A model generated the notes under the pieces. That model ran no database searches and had not been told where the DNA came from. It saw nothing but the letters and a program-made list of their open reading frames with translations. Below, one piece after another: positions 59,861 to 64,000 of a stretch of 64,000 bases of DNA. A program made the translations under genes and the position numbers. Each line of letters begins with the position of its first letter. The stretch's first letter is position 1. Where the stretch lies: NCBI GenBank assembly GCA_036346205.1, contig JARFJB010002472.1, forward strand, positions 6,976,001-7,040,000, in the 5' to 3' direction. Source of the DNA: Vesta saturnalis. Its lineage: Eukaryota > Arthropoda > Insecta > Coleoptera > Lampyridae.

Positions 59861-60549
59861 CCATAAAACGTGATTTTACTAGGTTATCTCCGTTCTAGAA
59901 ACCTACATAGATGTAAAGTTATTTAATTATCAAAATTAATACCAAGGAAACTACATTTTCCTGTTAAAATACAAATTTATTACTGCGTCGGCGTTTTCAT
60001 TACTCTGACCAAAGCGAATCAGCATATCATATTTTCAAAGTTTTGAAAATTTTTATTTTCTGCCATATTTTGCACAATAATCAAACAATACGACTGTTGC
60101 ACAAAAATAATTTTAATCAGACTAGGTACAGCCTACTTACAAATTTAGACATAAAGTATTCTTTATACATTTTATTGCCATTAATATTTATTTCTGAAGC
60201 TGTAACATGCATTTTGCCCAATTATAAAAAAAATTGCCAGTTTGAATATGTTTCAAAAACTATTATACCTAATTTGCGTAATTTTTTGTTATTATGTTTG
60301 TATTTCTGCGTAAAAGTCCTTAGATTTATTATAATCGCGTATTTGCATATTTATAATTATAATAAAGCAGTAAGAATGTAGCCCTTTTTGAATACTCAAA
60401 TATATCTTGGATTTATTATAATTTATTATAATCGCGTATTTACATATTTATAATTATAATAAAGCGGTAAGGATCTAGTAGCCTTTTTTAATACTCAAAT
60501 ATATCTTGGACGTTCACGAAAATACGCGTTTATACTGAGTTTATAGGTT
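59861..60549. other. AT-rich interior of element G, no gene seen
   Basis: Contains a tandem pair of about 108 bp: TTTATTATAATCGCGTATTT at about 60326 and 60424, each followed by ATAATTATAATAAAGC and, further on, ACTCAAATATATCTTGGA. The 112-codon frame at 60043 is AT-driven. Confidence 0.6.
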
Positions 60550-61031
60550 TCATGGCCAACTAAATCATCAAAATGTTAAATTAGCGTAACATTCATTTTT
60601 GAGGTTAATAATGCAAAAGAAGTGCCATACAATATATATTTTTTGAAAGCTGAGATTAAGCTCTATTATATAACCACTATATAAAAAAAGATAGAGGGTG
60701 TTCCATATAAAAACAAAACTTTGGTATATTGCGAAAAACTGGCTTTTTGTGGGGAAAACTATGCACGCCACTAAATTCTATGGAAAATTCTATATAAATC
60801 CCACTTTTCACCATTTCGATAAATTACAAGGCAAAGCAGTTACGAGGGGTGCTTAAAATGTGCAAATTTTGAATTTCGCACTGTATCTCAAATACTAATA
60901 GGACTATGACAATTCTGTTTGTGGCATCTTTCGTTTCATGAAAAAGTAGAACAGTACCGCGAAAACCGCATCTTTCTATCTTTGCTCGCAAACGAGATAC
61001 CCCACAATTTCAGCCAAAATGGGACACAGTG
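60550..61031 (-). repeat. Right inverted arm of element G
   Basis: Reverse complement of 51430-51886. Confidence 0.82.
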
Positions 61032-61134
61032 TACATAGGAAATTTCGTAATTGTATATATAAAAATAATAATGGAGGAAATGATAATTGATACATAATAA
61101 TCCATATATGTTTTCTACCTTCGGTTTCAAATTG

Positions 61135-61640
61135 TAATTTCGAATTTATAACGTAACATAACATAACATTCCCTGACGGGGTAGGCAAAACAATCCCTGC
61201 TTCTTATTTATTTTTCTTTCGCAATCTTTCTCCATGCTTTCCTATCCTTGCGTATTGAACTAACTTCTGCAAGATTCATACTTTCTACTGCATTCCAGCC
61301 AAGCTTCACGCGGCCTACCAGGCCAGGCCTTACCTATAACTTCGCCCACATATATCTGCTTCTTAACCTTGCTGTCCATTCTTTCGATGTGACCAAACCA
61401 ACGTAGCGAACTGCGTTTGTACCTATCCATCTTGGTTTTTTCTTCGCCACACACCTTCATTACACACTCATTCTTCACCTTAGCCCTTCTCGTTTTACCG
61501 CATGCGTTTCTCAGGAATCTCAAACTCACGGCATTTATTTTGCTTTCATGCTTTTTTGACATACTATGTCTCACTTACATATAGTACTGACGGGACAAAC
61601 AAATCTATAGCTCGCTCGTTTCGCAACCACGCTTTCGTTT
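61135..61640 (-). pseudogene. LINE-A 3' end (C-terminal domain and tail)
   Basis: Minus strand: SKINAVSLRFLRNACGKTRR, VMKVCGEEKTKMDRYKRSSL, RWFGHIERMDSKVKKQIYVG, WPGRPREAWLECSRK, the conserved C-terminal block of this LINE type, then a short 3' tail with ATGTTATGTTATGTTACG repeats near 61165. It overlaps in motif (NA...CGKTRR) with the 3' end of the copy at 16247-17890. 5'-truncated, as typical of LINE insertions. The frame is open for 104 codons. Confidence 0.82.
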
Positions 61641-61739
61641 TTCATTATTAGATAGTGAAATAGTATTTTTTAAATAATTGTACATTTTTTATCTTTCACA
61701 CTAAACGAAACTCGTCTCAGGACGTTCGGTGTCAAAAGC

Positions 61740-63445
61740 ATACACGGGTGTGGTAAGCCCTGAATGTCCAAGCTGGGTACGACTGAAGGCAAGCCGTCTC
61801 CTAATACCGCAACCGCCAACTGTGCTTCAGCGACTTTAGGAGGACGTCGTACAGGTAGCGGTCGGTGGCCTTGACTTAATCCTCTCGACTGTGAGGAAGG
61901 TAACCTCTATAAAAAATTCCTCAATCCCAAGATCGTTTGGCAACCTGGTCCCTCGCATTAATACTCGTGTGGAGAAACGGGCGCTTCTCCACAGTACCAT
62001 GCACTGCTGTAGGATGGCTGCTCTACTTCAGTTAAAGTGGGAGACATGTGTACCGCATGCCAGCCGGGGAGATGCCTCCATTCTTACCATGGGCTGCTTA
62101 ATATTGGATCTCCGATTTTCTGAGCTCGGTAAGAGCCACCGGTCACCTTTTCCTCTGGCCCTCATTGTCTTTCTGTCGGATTGAGGGTCCAAAATTTAAA
62201 AGAAGTAACCGTGGTTTGTAGGGTAATAAATGTCGGACGTAAAATCCTGCCTCGTTCGGATGTCCGGAAGGGCAGAGCCCAGGTGACCTCCTCGGTCATC
62301 AAAAGTACTCACTTTCTGATCCATTACTACAACATCCGCGGTATCAGGTCTAATCTTAATGCTGTTCACCAACATTTTGAACAATTACATTTTGTTTCTA
62401 TCTGCAACACAAGTCTCCTCTGAAAGCTCTGATTCGCCCAAATACAATCTTCACACTAACTTTCGATACAAAGAGGGAGTGTGTGTTTATCTCAAGGGCA
62501 GCATCGCTTCCACGAGAATTTTTTCTTTGTAGAATAAAAAACTCGACATAATCTGGTTTAAACATTTTGATCCTAAATTTGTGAAATTCTACTGTTGCAT
62601 TAATAGGTGTCCTAATAAGTCAGCTTCAAAACTTCTTCGATTACCTTGGTTTGAAAGTTGACCACCTTCTGTCTCAATTTCCACCTGGCTATATCTCAAT
62701 TTTGGAAAATTTCAATTTTCATAACTTTACTTGGCTCAAATATTGATCTACTACTAATCTTGCTAGTCAAACGGTTTCTGAACGCACAGGAATCTCTGTA
62801 ACCCTAACCATACTCCACATCCTCTGGATCTCTTTCTTACATCAAACCCATTTTATAAAACTGCAGTTCTTTCAGTGCTATCTACTTCTACTGTCCCTAA
62901 TTCGTCTGTTGTTCATAACACCGATAGAACCTTGTGGTGTTTTAAGACAGCTAAATGATGTGATTTACGAGATTTCTTTGCAACCTTTTTGTGGCGTGAA
63001 TACTGTTTTAAGTCGTGCTCATCTTCGCACATTGCTCTTTCAGTATCTGAAGTCATCCTCATGCGCATGGAGTTATACATTCCCAAAAAACAAAATCGTA
63101 CAGGTCATTCTCGTTCGCAACCCTGGTTCACCAAGGCTTGTGCTGATATTTGAAAAATAAATGTTATACTAAATAAAATTCAGAATACATTGGTGCCAGA
63201 AATACCTGCAAAAGTGTTATTACTAAAGCTGAAAAGTCGTTTGAACAACAAAAAGGCAACGAACCAGCTACATCTCCATTAGGCAATCGTAAATGTTGGT
63301 GTTTATCTAAAGTTGTCAGAAAAATCTTTGGTACATCTTCATTTCCCCCCTTGACATCCTTTGATGGATCTGTAGTTGCTGATTCGGTAGATAAAACTAA
63401 TCTTACTGTGGATTATCTTACTATTAACTACTACTAGTCCTATCT
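61740..63445 (+). pseudogene. CR1/Jockey-type LINE, 5' region and endonuclease, broken
   Basis: GC-richer than its surroundings. 61890-62184 is an open but unrecognised leader. From 62310: HYYNIRGIRSNLNAVHQHFE, the start of an APE endonuclease domain as seen in many insect LINEs; then FRYKEGVCVYLKG (about 62465), LDIIWFKHF, the LDLFLTSNPF segment (about 62825), TLWCFKTAKW-like (about 62935) and SRSQPWFTKACADI (about 63110), which precedes the RT. The RT itself is absent. Frameshifts are frequent. Clade is a best guess. Confidence 0.7.
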
Positions 63446-63479
63446 AAGTTTTATTGGATCTTTATGTCTTGGATCTAGG

Positions 63480-63850
63480 GAATTTTACCGAACTGGTAGC
63501 GTAGAGGCGACACGACCTACTTAGTATTCGGGAGGTAATGTGTTCGATTCCCGTTACCGTCTACCTTGTATGAGGTTTTTTCAGGGGGGTTTTCCTCGTA
63601 ATGTATGGGCATGGTCTCTGGGTATATGCACACCACGTGCGTCTACCTAGGTGAATGCTGGGGTTGTATTTTTCCCCTCAGAACCCTAACTCCGTTCCTT
63701 CCGGTCCTATCCTGACCACACCCATCTTTAATCCCACCATGTATATATACGTAATGTATGTATGCATGATGGTAATCCATGATTGTGACTGAAGGACCTC
63801 GGAAAGACGAGCAGCCGGCCTGCCTCTTGAGGACACACATACACACACGC
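63480..63850 (+). mobile_element. tRNA-derived SINE
   Basis: A-box-like TGGTAGCGTAGAGGCGAC (63496) and a perfect B box GTTCGATTCCC (63542-63552), about 40 bp apart as in tRNA-type Pol III promoters, followed by a unique body (GGGGTTGTATTTTTCCCCTC, CCTCGGAAAGACGAGCAGCC) that runs into the (CA)n tract. Different family from the SINE at 11071, 16031 and 28275. Not a functional tRNA: no cloverleaf acceptor stem can be drawn. Confidence 0.75.
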
Positions 63851-64000
63851 ACACTCACACGCACACAAACACGTATACGCACACGCACACACGCACACGC
63901 ACACGCACACGCACACGCACACGCACACGCACACGCACACGCACACGCACACGCACATACAAGCACACACACACGCGCACATGCAAACGCACAGACACAC
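63836..64000. repeat. (CA)n/(CACACG)n microsatellite, runs off the window
   Basis: CA repeats with frequent CACGCA units. It directly follows the SINE tail, as expected if it grew from it. Val-Cys and Ala-Cys frames are artefacts. Confidence 0.95.

Larger units (their letters stand above)
51430..61031 (-). mobile_element. Mariner-like element G, split by giant element 2
   Basis: Arms 51430-51886 and 60550-61031 are inverted copies; outer ends ACCGTGCCCCATC (left) and GATGGG-equivalent AATGGGACACAGTG (right), with TA at 51428-51429 and 61032-61033. Each arm includes an outer module ending GGAACACCCTGTA facing inward (51740, mirrored near 60690), the same design as element C. The minus-strand transposase is interrupted by giant element 2. 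Without it the host is about 2.5 kb. Confidence 0.78.

Noticed and set aside
63496..63560. Functional tRNA gene
   Set aside because: A and B boxes are present, but no acceptor stem or complete cloverleaf can be drawn and a SINE body follows.

Overview
The window looks like arthropod, most probably insect, nuclear DNA: about 64 kb, AT-rich, full of (TA)n and (TG)n microsatellites, with no convincing host gene. Almost everything recognisable is a decayed transposable element. The assignment rests on the mix of D,D41D and mariner-type Tc1/mariner transposases, an intron-containing piggyBac, LINE reverse transcriptase and endonuclease fragments, and tRNA-derived SINEs. I cannot name the species.

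Layout. 0-8.3 kb: AT-rich DNA, a LINE fragment (2.1-2.6 kb), a complete mariner-like element with about 460 bp inverted ends (3325-5495), a hairpin MITE and a long (TA)n tract. 8.3-10.7 kb: a piggyBac element on the minus strand with a visible intron. 10.3-11.3 and 15.2-16.2 kb: two copies of one segment holding the piggyBac right end and a SINE. 12.4-15.1 kb: two mariner-like transposases, the second inserted in the first. 16.2-17.9 kb: LINE with endonuclease and RT remnants. 18.9-28.3 kb: a mariner-like element (H) split by a 6.1 kb element with giant inverted arms (20534-26646). 28-32 kb: SINE and mariner fragments and a 170 bp satellite. 32.4-35.4 kb: 3 kb of almost pure G/T. 35.8-39 kb: a MITE and a short duplicated coding-like segment. 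39-47 kb: three more mariner-type elements, one in a (TA)n tract and one inside a probable LINE. 51.4-61.0 kb: a second mariner-like element (G) split by a second giant-arm element (51988-59054), itself carrying a 2.5 kb LTR-like insertion. 61-64 kb: LINE 3' end, LINE endonuclease fragment, SINE and a (CA)n tract.

The most striking feature is the pair of giant palindromic elements. Each has kilobase inverted arms, termini beginning AGTAG and ending CTACT, and a 6 bp target duplication (exact AGAGAT in one, eroded in the other), which recalls Polinton/Maverick termini, but I see no Polinton genes. Both sit inside the coding region of a D,D41D-type transposase. All four arms carry the same 14 bp site matching the published CTCF core consensus, a splice-donor-like site and a microsatellite in the same order. 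The second has a short unique core with a small acidic/lysine-rich ORF. The nested insertions give a relative chronology: mariner first, giant palindrome second, LTR third.

Every transposase and RT copy is broken. Some retain all catalytic Asp codons despite stops; others have lost one. These are fossils, useful for evolutionary reading rather than a working gene set.
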